DNA from: Piezodorus guildinii | Taxonomy: Eukaryota; Arthropoda; Insecta; Hemiptera; Pentatomidae | Assembly: GCA_023052935.1 (NCBI GenBank) | Contig: CM041297.1 | Coordinates: 111,591,563 to 111,655,562, forward strand | Length of the DNA stretch: 64,000 nt | Direction of reading: 5' to 3' | Shown: piece after piece, positions 21,790 through 33,604 of the stretch | How the letters are laid out: each line of letters opens with the position of its first letter | Position numbering within the stretch: the stretch's first letter is position 1 | Translations under genes and position numbers: made by a program | The notes under the pieces: model-generated | The model's input: the letters and a program-made list of their open reading frames with translations, nothing else | Database searches by the model: none | What the model was told of the DNA's origin: nothing

Positions 21790-24235
21790 GAATATATATT
21801 TAAATTCACATATTTTGCATTAAGATTTTGGAGACGCAAATAAAAATAACACGTCCTATTCTTGTATAATTACGTCCTTACAATAATAGGAAATGTCAAT
21901 GTAAAGAAATCTAATAGATTCGTACCAGATATTTTATAATAAAATCCACAAATAGTATTTTAATAGTTTAAAAAATCGATCAATTTCCTCATTCATAAAC
22001 AGTTTAATCAATTTGCATTACAATCAATTGTGATCGCCTCTTTTCATTTTTTCTCCTCCATAAATCAAAAAAGTACTTTTTCAAGGTGTTTACAGAATAT
22101 TTAGGTTTTTAAATTAGATGCTTAAGTGTTTTTAAATTAATACCCTATCTCTATCTTTGATCACAATGTTAAATTATCTATTTAATACTTTTTTTTAACT
22201 CTAATAATTATTTTTAAAATCTCAATTGAAAACAACGATAACAGTATTTAAAGGTTCTTTTCACACCTCATCGAAAATAAATAAATTACAGAAAATCATA
22301 AATAAGTAACTTATAAATAAATAAACACAATTTACAACCTGAGGGGCTCCTGATACAGGCTTTTCCTCTCCCTCATTCAGAGGGAAAACAGGACTCTATG
22401 AGATCCCAACGTTTTTAATCTCTGAAAGCCAGTAGAAGTTAATCAAAATCACAAAGTAAAAAACTTAAATCGATTATAGTAGTATTTCTAGATTTTGTAA
22501 AATTTTTGTTTTAAAAAAGATTTTTTTTAGATTATCCTTGTACATTAAATGTTCATATTATAACAGTCACATACCTTCCTATTTCATGAGTGGAATTAAT
22601 TAATATTTTTATTTTTATCTTAATGCGTTTGGACAACAGGATGCATTTGTCATCTAATACTTTATATTAGTATAATTTGAAAGACCTTCATTTAGTTTCA
22701 GGGACAAATATCTCTGCGTTTCCTCGAATATTTTTATATTCTGAATAATAGAAATAATACAATTTTGAACTGTAACTTATTTATATATTCATCAAGTAAT
22801 TAAAGTATATATTGTTTCCTGCCGAAAAGTGAACGTATTGTAGTTATATTAACCTTGATAGAGCCACTTAATTTACAGATAAATTTTAAAGTAAGTTAAC
22901 TCTCTTAATTAAATTTATTATATTTGTTTAAATCATGCGGAAAACTATCCAATTTAAATTGTAGTCTAAAAATCGTTAATCCATAGAATTGTCTTTAATA
23001 CATTTAATTTTCATTTATAAATGGGATTCCTACGAAAAATCAAATACAAGATAAAGACAGTAAAAATTTAATAAAAAAAAAAATTAAACATTAAAATCCA
23101 AAGTTTTGTGGGCATAGGAAAAAACATTTTTAACAGAAAAAATATACATAGACAGCTTTGGACCTTGGCAGGTTTTGGAAGTATGGATGATGTATTTATA
23201 TGAAATTGCAGGAGATGCAAATTCTGTCCGATATAAATTTCCTACAAGCCACAAGTTAAAAGATAAAGTCAGGATAAATTTCGAATTTAATAAAAATATT
23301 TCAAGACCTTAAACCATGACACAGCCCCGTTGGTTGCTTAAGACCATTCGTAAGATCATATCCATTTTATGACACGGCATCACACTGCGAAATTACCACC
23401 ATCTTCTTCACAAAAGAATACAGCTTTTATAACTCGTTGGGGGTTATTTATTTCCTAAAGTAGTTTACAAATCGAATATTTAAGATTTTATCTTCACTGA
23501 ACTGACAGTGTGAACGCTTATCTGATTTTTATGGTTCTTATATTTTCAACTAGGTACTCCGTGCGGACGTTTGTGGCGCCATCATTGTTAGTAACTTCTC
23601 AACGCGTTGCGTCATTTCTAACAAACCATAAACAAGGTATTCTCCATATTCATACTTAAATATCATTCTGCCATCAAATAAAATATAAGTTGCAAGGCCA
23701 GAGTCGATATTTGAGGATCGCTTGTTTTCTTGTAAATCGTGTTAGTTGGATTTCCTTCCACACACCTAGTTTACATTAATTTCTATTCCGAAAAGGAGAT
23801 CTCGCATCCAGCACCTTTTAAGCCATCATTTAATAGACATTGCCATGTCGTTAAATGGTCTGTAGTTTTGTCCCTAAAGATTATTATAAAAATTAAAAGG
23901 GACAACGTGTGGGTGGGTGGATTGTTGGTTTTTGTAAGTCGTAAAATGTTTAATTAAGGAAATGTAGTATATATAATTTACTTTCACTTACGTACATATG
24001 GAGTATATAGTAACGGAAAGTATTGCGATCGCGAAAATTTTTTAATTTGTTTTCAATTAATATGAATTGATAGTAAATATGAATGAATGCTACAACCAGC
24101 TATTGAAAAAAACAGAAGAAATATTTTACAATGTTGAAAAATTATTGTTGTATAGATGTACAATCATTCCTTCTTCATATGTTAATTAACACGAGATCCC
24201 AGCCCACTAATATCTATTTTTCTTTTCACCGAAAA
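21790..24235. other. Long AT-rich intergenic stretch
   Basis: No gene recognised. A 72-codon ORF at 23739-23957 has no recognisable features. Around 22335-22420 there is a less AT-rich patch of unknown nature. Confidence 0.4.
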
Positions 24236-24330
24236 TGTTTCTTTCGCGTGCCACTTCGTTCTGGAATCCCATCCCCACACCTATCCCTCTATACGCAAAG
24301 CATCATTTAGATTTTTTTTGTTTATGGAGG
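24236..24330 (+). pseudogene. Short LINE RT C-terminal remnant
   Basis: One frame reads MFLSRATSFWNPIPTPIPL, which resembles the FxxRxxxxWNxLPxxV block at the end of non-LTR RTs. It is short and isolated. Confidence 0.3.
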
Positions 24331-24689
24331 CTAAACATTTGGATTGTTGATATAGCCCCTTCCTCTGATATACAATATATATATTTCTAATAATATTTTA
24401 GAAGATAAACAGTAATATTATGATATTAATGTACAAGCAATCGCTTCTACGGTTAATAGCGCTCAAGTGATATACTTATGTAAACTGATTTTCGTTTAGA
24501 AAAAAAAAAAAATCATTTCAATAGGCATTTCTATGTCTTACTAAAATTCATTTGAATTTTTATATTTAATGTTTATTAAGATATTTTACAATTTGTTTCG
24601 ATATGGACAATAGAAATAATGATCTAAACCACATTCATACAATATTTACTGAAATAAATTATAAATTCAAATTACATAAAAATAGAAAA

Positions 24690-24800
24690 AAAAATAGAAT
24701 AGAATAGAATAAAAAAAATTCTGGGACTGGGTCCCTTAAGAATAGGAGTTATGTACAATTGAAATATATAATATGTCTAGCCAACAGACAAAAGAAACCT
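24690..24800 (-). repeat. LINE 3' tail, minus strand
   Basis: TTCTGGGACTGGGTCCCTTA, then AGAATAGGAGTTATGTACAA, is nearly the same as 560-600. GGGAC and GTCCC form the family hairpin. The A-rich/AATAG tail lies to its left, so the copy is on the minus strand. Confidence 0.55.
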
Positions 24801-24804
24801 AATT

Positions 24805-25272
24805 AATTATTATTTACAATAGTGAAATAAGGAGATATATTGTACATCATAAAATAACAAAGAAATTAAAAAAAAAAAATCTTTTGAAATAAGTCTTCAG
24901 AAAAAAAAAGAAATATGTTTTTAACAAAATGAAAAATAAATACACTTAAAACTAAATTGAAATTTGGGCTGTTTAAATAAATATGGTAACAAAAAAAAAA
25001 CAACCTAAAATTGAAATAAATACAATGTTGACAAATAAATGAACATCTTACATAAAATCATACAATATTTAATATGTTGAAGTGACCGGACTGGGCTTCC
25101 ACTCGTGGATAGATAAAGAGAATTCAAGAGATCCCAGAGCCTCTCTCTAGTCAAAAATATCACTTTTAACTAGTTCCTTGTATTTATTTGAATAAAATAG
25201 AGCAAAATCAGACCATATAAAATCTTTTTCACAAACCATAAATTATATATATTTTTTAAATGTTTCTTTAAA
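24805..25272. other. AT-rich intergenic DNA
   Basis: Poly(A)-rich DNA; nothing else supported. Confidence 0.4.
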
Positions 25273-25385
25273 GTCTCAAGATTATGGAATAAGTTACCAA
25301 CTGATAGGGTACACTTACACCAGCCTTCGACTTCACCGAGGGAGTGTGGACCTTCCAACCTCGAGCCATGAACTCGAAAAAGCGG
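25273..25385 (+). pseudogene. Possible LINE RT C-terminal remnant
   Basis: The frame VSRLWNKLPTDRVHLHQPST resembles the xxxLWNxLPxxVxxAxS block. No other element parts are evident, so this is tentative. The minus strand is also open here (74 codons) but unrecognised. Confidence 0.3.
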
Positions 25386-25389
25386 TCTT

Positions 25390-26740
25390 GGCAAGGACGT
25401 CTTTTATTTCTTTCGACCCTGTTGGCACCTCAGACTCCGGGGCTCCGCGTCTTAAGAAGGACGGAGTAATATTTTTTCCGTTTTATATCCATTCGAGAAA
25501 TGGCGTTTATAACTAAGAATGCAGACGTAATTATCTCTCTGCCTGAATGACTGTTGGTTTTTGTTTATTTTTCATTTCAGATTTTAAAAAATTATATACA
25601 CTTAATATGGATATTTCAGTCTCACAATAACCGAACAACAATATATTTTAAAAAATTTTCTTTAATTGACACAATGGTTTTTTATTTCCAAATAACTATA
25701 TTACGGTATAAATGTTTAAAGACAATTAATTAATATGAAAAGCAATAAATAATTCAAAGGAAACCACTGCTAATTTCTATATCTATGCTATTTTCCATCC
25801 CCGATTTCAATGATTCTTTTATCGTTTGGTAGAAAATTTCATTATAACAATTGAAATTTTGATATTTGGACAATGGACAAAAATATTTATTTTTTAATTT
25901 ATATTAAACAAAAGTAAAAGTTATTATAGTGTATTCATTTTTAAAAATTATAAAATTTGGAAAATTAGACACATGGAAAATCTTCAAAATTTTAGATTTA
26001 ATTAAATTAATCTGTTTAATTGTTTCATAGAAGGTGAACGAATGAAGTGATTAGAAATTGTAGGAGCACTAAGCGTTAAAAGTCGAATGAATGACTGAAC
26101 TAAAGTTGTTTTAGTAAAAGGTGTGTCAACACACACCTTTCACCCAAGGATCAAGCTTAGTAAATAACGTCTTGACAGCTACTTTAATAGCCACGTCTGT
26201 ACAGGGCTAATTCGTATAACAGCTTATTATTCAGTAATGTGTTGATTAAATGAAGTTAATTTTTTTATAAATCACTTTAATTTGTTTTGGATACCTAGAA
26301 ACTATATGAAAATATCAAGTTCCTAAAAAATATTCTCTAATACCTTTAAATAATGAAAAATATTCTTTAGTACAAATGAGTGAAGATATCAATTTCGTTA
26401 AAAATATATTCTGAAAACCAGCATCTTAGCTATTATCTTTTTTTACTTCAACTTAACTGAACATGATATATATAGTAAGGAAAAGTATTGCAACCCTGAA
26501 AATATTTTAATTAGAGTTTTCATCGACAATACACGTTCTAGTGTGAATGATGTTTTGGAGAAAAGAGCTGATGAAGAACCGCAACGTATATTGGATATTA
26601 AATAGTTTCTTTACTATTTATTATTATTATTTGCGTATCACCACCTGAATCATTTATTCTTTCATATAAATTCGATATTTTAAAGTTTAAAAAAAAAAGG
26701 CTAAATTAACTTTGACAGTTTGATGCTATAGATCTTAAAA
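25390..26740. other. AT-rich intergenic DNA
   Basis: No gene recognised. It contains the small perfect hairpin at 26118-26141. Confidence 0.4.
26118..26141. repeat. Perfect 10-bp hairpin
   Basis: AAAGGTGTGT and ACACACCTTT are inverted complements separated by CAAC. It is intergenic, with no T run that would make it a terminator-like signal. Confidence 0.6.
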
Positions 26741-26746
26741 CTGTCC

Positions 26747-26943
26747 AGTTGCAGACGCTGAACTACCCTTGGTTACGACGTGAGGGTGACGTAAAGACTG
26801 CCTCTGGATTATCAAATATGCGTTACTCCAGATCGCCCGGAAGCTACCGTCCGGCCTACATACCTCAGCCTCCTCCTTACCCGTGCGTATCTCGATCCTC
26901 ACGTCAGCACGATCGGTGCAACTTGCGCAACGCACGTGTGTAA
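26747..26943 (+). other. CpG-rich open region, candidate exon or promoter
   Basis: Between about 26750 and 27050 the base composition changes sharply: CpG is frequent and both strands are open for 60-95 codons. On the plus strand the peptide after an AG (TTGCAG) reads Arg/Ser/Tyr/Pro-rich, with SYRPAYIPQPPPYP. On the minus strand a 95-codon frame is followed by a good donor-like GGTAAGG. Two TGACGT-type half sites (GTGACGTAA at about 26788 and CACGTCA at about 26900) are present. I cannot tell exon from promoter or transposon 5' end, nor the strand. Confidence 0.3.
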
Positions 26944-26949
26944 CGCCTA

Positions 26950-27536
26950 GGTCTTCACGCACTAGGCTTCGTGTCAATGTGTATCGGCTGTCCTCGTTCG
27001 TGTCTGTTAGTGGGAGGATCAACAGTGCATTAGCGTGATCGTATTGTGGCGCAAGCCAATGAATTTGATTACCTTATAGTTGTTATGGAAATTAATTGGT
27101 TAATGGTCTTTGGCATTAGTAATGATTCTTATAGTCATAGAGCAATAAATGTTAAATATCTTATATCGTAAAGGGAAAATAGAGTAAATGAAAAGTCCAG
27201 TTTAAAGACGTTTCCATTTTCTGCAGAGAGGCTTTCTTGGAAGGATGATACATACAATTACAAGCTATTCTTGGAACGTAACCACTGAATGCAACAGACA
27301 GATCAGTGGATTAGAAATGAAGTATCATAAGATGGTCGAAGGTGTGTTCACAAACAGTCAACAAGTTACCAGAGAAGAGAAACTACGTTATCAGAGCGAA
27401 CTTTGATTTAAGAGCTATCGAGGAAATTCTGGGGGAACGTCAAGATCATTTGGATACGTATCTCGTATGTTGGAATCCTGCATTTTGCAGAAGGAAAGAG
27501 AAGCACAGCAGACCCAGAAATTTTATGAAAAAAAAA

Positions 27537-27540
<4 letters not shown>
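26950..27540. other. Left flank of jockey insertion
   Basis: The first 100 bp continue the CpG-rich patch. The rest is ordinary AT-rich DNA, apart from an ORF whose end is the poly(T) tract of the LINE tail. A run of 13 A (27528-27540) abuts the T tract. Confidence 0.4.
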
Positions 27541-27578
<38 letters not shown>

Positions 27579-27826
27579 TTATTGAGCAATATTACAATCT
27601 GTCCAATTCAGGACATTTTTAATAGTGATAAAGTACAACATTCATACTACATTCACACGATATATACAAAACTATAAATTTATATAATAATAATAATAAA
27701 ATATACTTATATACAAAATAAAATCAATAAAAATATATACAATAGTCACTCATACCTATATACAATTCACAAGCATACAGCACGTGAGTGGAGAATCTAG
27801 CCAATGCTAGAACTCCAATATACATG

Positions 27827-30509
27827 TTATAAGAGGTCACGAGGCCACTGCCGTTTCAACCTTCTAGGTGGGTTGTATGGATGGGTGGGGCTGGATAGGG
27901 ATTGAGCTAGAGGATTAGGATGATGAATGAGATTCTGGTGGAATTTGGAAAATTTGGATGGAATCAGGTCTGAAATAAATGGAACATTAAGGTCGTGGTG
28001 CAAGGTATTGTTGGAAACATAATAAGGAGCATTTACTATTGTACGGAGGACTTTGGATTGAAAGGATTGAATGCGTTTGATGTTAGTACGTTTAGCTGTC
28101 CCCCACAGTTCAAGTCCGTAGGTCCAGATGGGCTTCAGTATTGTCCTGTAGATTAATAATTTGTTGTCAACTGTAAGTTCAGATTTTCTGTTGAGTAGTC
28201 GGTATAACTGTCCGAATCGTCGGTTGAGTTCTTGTCTTTTAAGTCTTGTATGTGGGTTCCAAGTCAATCTTTTGTCTAATAGTAAGCCAAGATACCGGAC
28301 TGTATCTGAAGGAGGAATTGGAATGGAATTGAAGTAAACTGGCGGACAGGAATTTCGTCGAAGAGTGAAGGTTACGTGTTTGCATTTGGCTTCGTTCACC
28401 TTTATGCGCCAAGCATTACACCAGTCTTCGATAAGAGAAAGGTGTCTTTGCAGGTTTAAGGATGCTGTTTCAGGATTGGAACTGGATGATAGGATGGCGG
28501 TGTCGTCTGCAAAAGTTGCCAGAAAGGTATTAGGATGTGTAGGAATATCAGCAGTGTAAAGGATGTAGAGGACGGGTCCCAAGACGCTGCCTTGAGGAAC
28601 ACCGGCCTCAACGGGATAAAGGTTAGAAAATTCTACACCACAGCGAACGCGGAAGGAACGGTTTGAGAGATAGGATCGGAGAATGAGGTATAGAGACTGG
28701 GGTAAATGGGTTTTCAGCTTGAAGAGTAATCCAGTGTGCCATACCCGGTCAAAAGCTTGCGCAATGTCCAGAAACGCACCAGAACAATACTCTTTGCATT
28801 CAAGAGCTGAGGAAATATGGTCTACAACTCGGAGCCCCTGTTGAACTGTGGAATGCTGAGGACGGAATCCAAACTGATGGAAAGGAAGATTTTGAGATTC
28901 TAATATGGGTAGGATACGTTTAAGAAGAAGCCTTTCGAAGATTTTTGAGAGGATGGGGAGTAGACTAATAGGCCTGTAGGATGAAGTGTTGTTGGAAGGT
29001 TTGCCTGGTTTTAGAAAAAGAATGATAGTGGAATGTTTCCATAACAGAGGAAAATAGGTGGTGCGTAGGATGCAGTTGTAAATATAAGTAAGGAATATAA
29101 TAGCTTTCTGCGGAAGTTGTCGGAGGATCTGGGGAGTAAGGAGATCGTATCCAGGAGATTTACGGAGGGTAAGTTTTTGGAGAAGATATTTGACCTCAGA
29201 GGGATTAATAGCTTTAGGAGGTAGGGAAAGTGGAATTGGTGACATAAGAAAGTCTTGCACTGTTGCGGTGTGATTGGCGTGGGATTCCGGGTGAGGAGTG
29301 AAAACTTTGGAGAGGTGTGTGGCGAATTCCTCGGCTTTATCTTCATCAGACGCAGCCCAGGAGTCATCACCACGTCGGAGAGGATGGGAAACTTGATGGT
29401 ATTTTAGGATCTTTTTCGTGACATTCCACAGGGAATTATCACGAGCTGACAGAGAGGAGAGGTAGGAATTAAAGGACTGGGAATGGAAGGTCGCCAACTC
29501 CCTCTTCAATTGTCTACAATAGAAGTTATAGGAGCGGCGATCTGTTGGGTGTCGGGTGCGCTGCCATAATGATCTTGCTCGGCGTTTGGTATGGATGAGG
29601 TCTATAATATGTTGTGGAAAATGATTTTGGTGAGGATTTATATTGGGGTGTTTAGGAGAGGAGGCAGTCCAGACAGCTTGTTGGATGGCGGTGGTAAAGG
29701 AATAGACGGAATTATCTAGGTCATCTGGGGTTTTGAGGGTTACTCTGAGGTCAATATTATCGGTCAGGATTTGGCGGAAAAGGTTCCAGTTGATTGGGCC
29801 TCGGATGAATGATGGTGGAATGGGTTTTGGAATTGGAGTGAGAGATACTTTTAGGATCAGTGGACTATGGTCTGAGGATAGTTCATCAAGGCGAGTTACA
29901 GAAAAGTTGAGGGAGCCTAATCCGCTGTGGATAAAGAAGTCGAGGATGTCAGGATTGCGGTTAGGATCGGTTGGCCAGTAGGTAGGGGAGTCAGGAGGCA
30001 GGATATTAAAATTTCGGGAGTTGAGTGCAGACTGCAAATTTCGTCCCGAGAGTTCGTGGTTCTGGAACCCCACTGCTGATGCTTGGCGTTTAAGTCTGCA
30101 CCCAGAATGAAACGATATCCTAAGGAATCCAGGAAGGATACAAATTCGGAATTGGAAATGGAATGTTTAGGAGGACAGTATGCAGATGTGAGGGTTACCG
30201 GAAAGGAAAAAGTCTTGATTACTATGGCTGTGGCTTGTAGGAAATCATAGGTGGGAAGTGGGAGTAAATGATGAGAGAGGGATTGGTGGACAATGATAGC
30301 AGAACCGGCATGGGCTTTGCCGTCTGGGTGGTCAGTACGGTATGTCATGTATTGCGGTATTTTGAAGTACTGTTTAGTCGTTAGTCTTGTTTCAGTTATA
30401 GTGCAACATCGATTGTTTTGTCTTGCAACAACGCTGTCAGTTCGTCAGTATGATTTCTAACACCATTCGCATTCCAAAGGAGAATGGATAAGGAGTTAGG
30501 TGAATTCAT
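27827..30509 (-). pseudogene. Jockey-type ORF2: endonuclease-reverse transcriptase, two frameshifts
   Basis: The start ATG (30509-30507) directly follows the ORF1 stop and is followed by LLWNANG, a typical jockey endonuclease start. The apurinic-type endonuclease spans about the first 220 codons, with GADLNAKHQQWG and DELSSDHSPLIL. The RT follows with YRPISLLPILSKIFERLLL, HQFGFRPQHSTVQQ, DIAQAFDRVWH, GVPQGSVLGPVLYILY and the catalytic box FADDTAIL. A C-terminal WTYGLELWG and NAPYYVSNN region precedes the stop. Two frame breaks, near 30400 and near 30046 (in a run of C on the plus strand), each look like loss of one base and separate three open segments. From about 30046 to the stop the 740-codon frame is intact. 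The protein would nick target DNA and prime reverse transcription of its own RNA. Confidence 0.8.
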
Positions 30510-31826
30510 TTAAGGATTTTTCAAGGCAGGGATTAGATTTGATACTAGATTTGTAAGGAGTGATATAAGCGGCATAACAAGAGATTTGATTTCGGAGATG
30601 AACGATGTCATTAGACTGGTAAGATCTGTGACGTTTGATGGTGGAGGGATATGAGAAATTTGATGTTGAGGAGTTTTTTGAAGATTAGGTAAACTTTGAG
30701 GGATAGATTGTTGTACAATAGATTGAGAAAGTTGAGGAAAAAGTTGTTCCGGCAGTGCCTCGACTTCATGATTCTGGTTTCCACCTCCAAGCAAGTGGGC
30801 AAATGATACGTTTGAATTTACAAGTTTAGATGGTTCTCTTCTGCTTCTGGTTGGTACAGCTGTTTCATTCGGATCCTGAGGTTTTTGGTATCTGGTTCTG
30901 AGTTTCTTGTAGATTTCACATCCCTTGTAGTTAGCCGGGTGGTCCTTGAGGCACAGAGCACATACAGCGGGTGTAGATCTTGATCTTGTACATTCTTCTG
31001 TTTTATGCTGTTCACCGCATTTCACACAGCGTGGTATGTGATGGCAATAACTTTTGGTATGACCATATGCCTGACAGTTATGACACTGAACTATTTCCCT
31101 CTTTGTGTAAGGTTTTTCAACTTTTACACGGGTATAGTACAGTCTACTGAGGTCATAGATTTTTTCGACTCCTGCTGATGGTTCCAAGTCCACAAAGAAT
31201 AGAGGCAGTGGACTTTTATCTTTTAGAACGTTGGTGACTTGCCTCACTTGGAATCCTAATTCTGTCAGTTCTTCTTTGATAGCTTCAACGGGTGTTGAGG
31301 AATGTAGGTTTCTGATTACGACCCTTAATGCTCTCTCCTGGCGCAGCTGATAAGTATGAAAGTCAGCTTTGGTCTCAGTCAGATATTTTACAATCTTTCT
31401 GTAGGTTTCAGCAGTAGTCGGAGATATTTTAGTATCATTGGTTCTACTTATACAATAATAACTATTAGGATCAGTTACTTTGTTTAAATGCGCACACATC
31501 AGTTTAAAATTTTTAATATTTTTAACAAATATTGGTGGAGGTAGTGGTTCCCTGGGTATAGGAGAAGATTCCATGGTTTCTTTTTCATTTTGGAGGATCT
31601 CAAATGGATTCGGTGTAAAAAACGGGGATTCATCAGTTATTCCTTGTGATGATGTGCTGGGCTGTGGTTCAGATCCTAATGAGGTAGCTGACGCGGTCGC
31701 TGGTGGAATTATTTTTTTATTTTGTTCACGGCGGGGTCTCTGTTTTGTAGGAGACGAGTTAGAACCTGCAGATCTAGATCTTTTACTTGCAGACTTTGAG
31801 GACATGACTTGGTGAAAATATCTCAT
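30510..31826 (-). CDS. Jockey-type ORF1: nucleic-acid-binding Gag-like protein
   Basis: 438 codons. The N-terminus is Ser/Arg/Pro-rich and probably disordered. The middle (about residues 160-245) is a folded segment (ALRVVIRNLHSSTPVEAIKE, ELGFQVRQVTNV) typical of the domain preceding zinc knuckles in jockey ORF1. Three zinc knuckles follow at about 248-305: CHNCQAYGHTKSYC (C-x2-C-x4-H-x4-C), CVKCGEQHKTEEC (C-x2-C-x3-H-x4-C) and CALCLKDHPANYKGC. The tail is Gln/Pro-rich and ends in a hydrophobic Leu/Ile stretch. It likely coats the element RNA. A second possible start is the ATG seven codons downstream (MSSKSASKRSRS), which looks at least as good as the first. The reading frame is intact. Confidence 0.8.
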   Translation of the reverse strand: MRYFHQVMSSKSASKRSRSAGSNSSPTKQRPRREQNKKIIPPATASATSLGSEPQPSTSSQGITDESPFFTPNPFEILQNEKETMESSPIPREPLPPPIFVKNIKNFKLMCAHLNKVTDPNSYYCISRTNDTKISPTTAETYRKIVKYLTETKADFHTYQLRQERALRVVIRNLHSSTPVEAIKEELTELGFQVRQVTNVLKDKSPLPLFFVDLEPSAGVEKIYDLSRLYYTRVKVEKPYTKREIVQCHNCQAYGHTKSYCHHIPRCVKCGEQHKTEECTRSRSTPAVCALCLKDHPANYKGCEIYKKLRTRYQKPQDPNETAVPTRSRREPSKLVNSNVSFAHLLGGGNQNHEVEALPEQLFPQLSQSIVQQSIPQSLPNLQKTPQHQISHIPPPSNVTDLTSLMTSFISEIKSLVMPLISLLTNLVSNLIPALKNP

Positions 31827-31990
31827 TGATTAAGAAAATAATAATAATAAATAAATAATGAGATAAGAATTAAAGATAAAAGAAAGATAAGTTAACGAAA
31901 AGCAAGCCCGAGCTTGCCGAGCTAGCGGCAATCAGCTGATCAGTGACCCTCCTTTCACTTTTTCGTGATTGTACAAAGTAAATTATAACT

Positions 31991-33417
31991 TTGCTTACCG
32001 AAATTTCTCCAATATTCACTGCCGTAGTATTCCTGAGGTCTAGTGATGTTCTCCAGACTGAATTCAAGCGAATTCCTACTGAAAAAAGCAAAAATCTGAG
32101 AGACGATGTAACGTATGACTGTTATCCCATATATAAAGATGGGTTGTGGAGGAATGATTCGTGGATTAAGGTCTTTCGAACGACACCTCTCACTGTTATG
32201 TGAGAAGGCAAAAGGTCATATCAAGAATAAGAAGAATTTTATAACATTAATATTTTTTTCGGATTTAACGATTTAACAATTATGAAGAATACAATAAAAA
32301 GTTATTAAAAGATATCCGTTTTAAAGTTTGGAAAGAGTGACGAGTAAAGTTTGCGTAATACCAAAAATAATAGCGATGGGAGTAAAAAAGGTTATGCGAA
32401 AAACAAAATACTTAATGAAATAAAGGAGCCAGTAAAAAAATATAGCATTAAATCTTGGATTTAATGATCAGTCTTCGATTTTGATGAACTGATTTTTAAC
32501 AACTTAATTAAGATGGGCGTAGCAGCTCATAAATATAAAAGTCATGATTGATTACTTAATATGATATTTAAAAAATATGCAGGGAGAAAGAGGATACATT
32601 ATTTTTCTTAACGATATAAAATGTGTTCTGTTTCATGGGAAAAAAAAATTAAAAATATTGAGGTAAGCAGTTTGTTTTTAATTTATGATTCGTTCTTTTA
32701 TTCAAAAATACAAAATATTAATACATATGTTCATTACTTAAGATCAGTCGTTGTTACTATATGGATTAGTCTAGGCTAAAAATATCCATGTTGCTTATTT
32801 GCTTTACTCTTTGGCAGGAAAGTAACACTTCTTTAGGACCCAGATCACTTTTCTTTACTCTTACCTATTTTTATTCTCTTTGTTCCAGGATTATAAAAGG
32901 ACATTTATTTCAGAAAGACCCATATATCTAACTAACTATTCTTTCTAATAATTTTTAAGAAGGAATATCTGCGACCCTGTCTCTCTCATAAAGAAAGAAA
33001 CAACTTCCTGTATTCAATGTTCCATTGCTTTGAGTCCCTTAGAGACTAGGACCGCGCGAATGATACGACAAAAGAACAGATTACGCTCGTCCCTGAACTT
33101 CTGAAGTTTGTGCTTCTTCATCGGTTCTAAATGTCTTTTCTAATTGGTCAAGGCATTTATTTGCCACTTCCCTGTAGGGCTACACCAATCTAATTCAATT
33201 CTCCCGTGCCTGCTATTACCTGCAAACCATTGATCACAGGTAAAAGGAAGCTTGACCTTCGTGTGCCATGATAATTAAGTATGGTAGGGAGATCCGAGAT
33301 CTGACATGTTTACATGCTAAGTCCTGGCATATTAGGAATAAGGAGCGAATAGTTCTGTCAGGTAGTCATGAAGTCATAGAGGAATAAACAACGGTATGTT
33401 TTGAAGCATGCTTACAG
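31991..33417. other. Intergenic DNA right of the jockey insertion
   Basis: AT-rich to 32950, then a less AT-rich stretch from 33000 to 33420 leading into the candidate exon. No other feature is supported. Confidence 0.35.
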
Positions 33418-33600
33418 ATGCATAACCATCTATTGCAAGAGCTTCAAGATCCAGATGTTTCTCCGAGCAGTGCCTTCCTTAAGTGTTCGCTGACCTTGTC
33501 GGAGACAGATGCAAAAAAGGAGAAGTCAAATGAAAACAAATTCAAGATCAGTCAGTTTGTGTCTAAACACTTCACGCCTAAGCGGAAGGTCAACCGGTAA
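33418..33600 (+). other. Candidate internal coding exon
   Basis: A 60-codon open frame lies exactly between an acceptor-like site (GCATGCTTACAG, ending at 33417) and a donor-like site (CCGGTAAAT at about 33596). Composition is coding-like, with G or C at many third positions, unlike the flanks. The peptide is Ser/Lys-rich with DPDVSPSSAFLKCSLTLSE and KFKISQFVSKHFTPKRK. I do not recognise the protein. If spliced, the reading frame could extend beyond the TAA that ends the ORF. It could also be a chance ORF or a transposon fragment. Confidence 0.35.
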
Positions 33601-33604
33601 ATTG

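Larger units (their letters stand above)
27541..31990 (-). mobile_element. Nearly full-length jockey-type LINE
   Basis: On the minus strand the order is: a short 5' UTR starting near 31990 (boundary uncertain), ORF1 (31826-30510), ORF2 (30509-27827), a 3' UTR of about 245 bp, AATAAA (27583-27578) and 36 A residues (27576-27541). ORF1 carries zinc knuckles; ORF2 carries an endonuclease and RT but no RNase H, which is the jockey-clade layout. ORF1 ends TAA and ORF2 starts ATG directly after it (TAAATG), suggesting reinitiation. The only visible lesions are two apparent single-base deletions in the endonuclease, so insertion looks recent. I did not find a convincing target-site duplication. Confidence 0.8.

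Noticed and set aside
27342..27677. 111-codon plus-strand ORF
   Set aside because: Its second half is the poly(T) complement of the jockey A tail and the element's 3' UTR.
29011..29981. ORFs at 29011-29373 and 29733-29981
   Set aside because: Shadows of the jockey ORF2 reading frame.
27500..32010. Target-site duplication of the jockey insertion (GAAATTT on both sides)
   Set aside because: The left GAAATTT is separated from the tail by other sequence and the 5' boundary is uncertain; a 7-bp match in AT-rich DNA is not significant.
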